A stretch of 5,254 bases of DNA from contig JASGCH010000115.1 of NCBI GenBank assembly GCA_030054245.1, positions 1-5,254 of the forward strand, in the 5' to 3' direction. Positions 5,120 to 5,254 of this stretch are shown piece by piece (the stretch's first letter is position 1; every line of letters starts with the position of its first letter). The notes beneath the pieces were generated by a model. That model did no database searches. It saw only the letters and a program-made list of their open reading frames with translations, and was not told the DNA's origin. This DNA comes from Gammaproteobacteria bacterium (lineage in GTDB: Bacteria; Pseudomonadota; Gammaproteobacteria; Burkholderiales; Burkholderiaceae_C). Both the position numbers and the translations under genes were made by a program.

Positions 5120-5254
5120 TTAGTCCGTGGTATGCTGAGACTCTTCCAATCCCTTCTGCCCTAAGTAATGCCTGACAAATTGGTAAGCCACTCGTCCGCT
5201 ACGCGTGCCTCGTTCTAACGACCACAATAAAGCTTCTGCTTGAATGTGCTTTTG
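5120..5254 (-). CDS. C-terminal end of a probable DUF815-type ATPase (cut by window end)
   Basis: The last 44 codons and the TAA stop of a minus-strand gene that continues past the window. The visible peptide contains EALLWSLERGTRSGRVAYQF and then VRHYLG. From memory this resembles the C-terminus of DUF815-family AAA+ ATPases, which often sit next to mutT in betaproteobacteria. No Walker motifs are in the visible part, so the family call rests on a short tail and on context. Reading is open to the window edge without interruption. Confidence 0.55.
   Translation of the reverse strand, partial: QKHIQAEALLWSLERGTRSGRVAYQFVRHYLGQKGLEESQHTTD

Overview
The window is an ordinary-looking chromosomal stretch from a proteobacterium. 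The best guess is a betaproteobacterium, possibly Burkholderiales/Alcaligenaceae-like, with moderate GC. The pointers are a MogA and a PmbA of the classical proteobacterial type, a class I-alpha (AroG-type) DAHP synthase beside pmbA, and a MutT next to what looks like the C-terminus of a DUF815-type ATPase. That taxonomic reading is inference from remembered gene neighbourhoods, not from a search.

Layout. Positions 2-844 (+) hold the C-terminal 280 codons of phosphoglycerate kinase (pgk), cut by the window edge. It is translationally coupled through a TAATG overlap to mogA (844-1404, +), the molybdopterin adenylyltransferase. A 289-bp gap follows. It holds a perfect 32-bp palindrome and a TATAAT promoter candidate for the next unit. 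That unit is pmbA/tldE (1694-3088, +) and an AroG-type DAHP synthase (3088-4146, +), again joined by TAATG. Positions 4147-4493 have no protein gene but are dense with structure: mosaic direct and inverted repeats (4149-4355), a strong promoter candidate (4353-4380), a hairpin plus eight-T terminator only about 10 nt after the predicted start point (4395-4441), and a second strong hairpin (4450-4479). They lead into a complete tRNA-Leu(UAG) gene with encoded CCA (4494-4582). On the minus strand are mutT (4619-5077) and, upstream of it, the last 44 codons of a probable ATPase (5120-5254).

How the genes work together. They are housekeeping functions of separate pathways: glycolysis, molybdenum cofactor synthesis, TldD/TldE peptide processing, entry into the shikimate pathway, oxidised-nucleotide clean-up and leucine decoding. 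No new multi-gene system is visible. The most interesting material is non-coding: the promoter-hairpin-T-tract cassette in front of the tRNA, which could be a short RNA or an attenuator; a family of short palindromic repeats sharing the core TGGCACMAYCGG in both intergenic gaps; and a 12-bp motif shared by the candidate promoters of pmbA and mutT.
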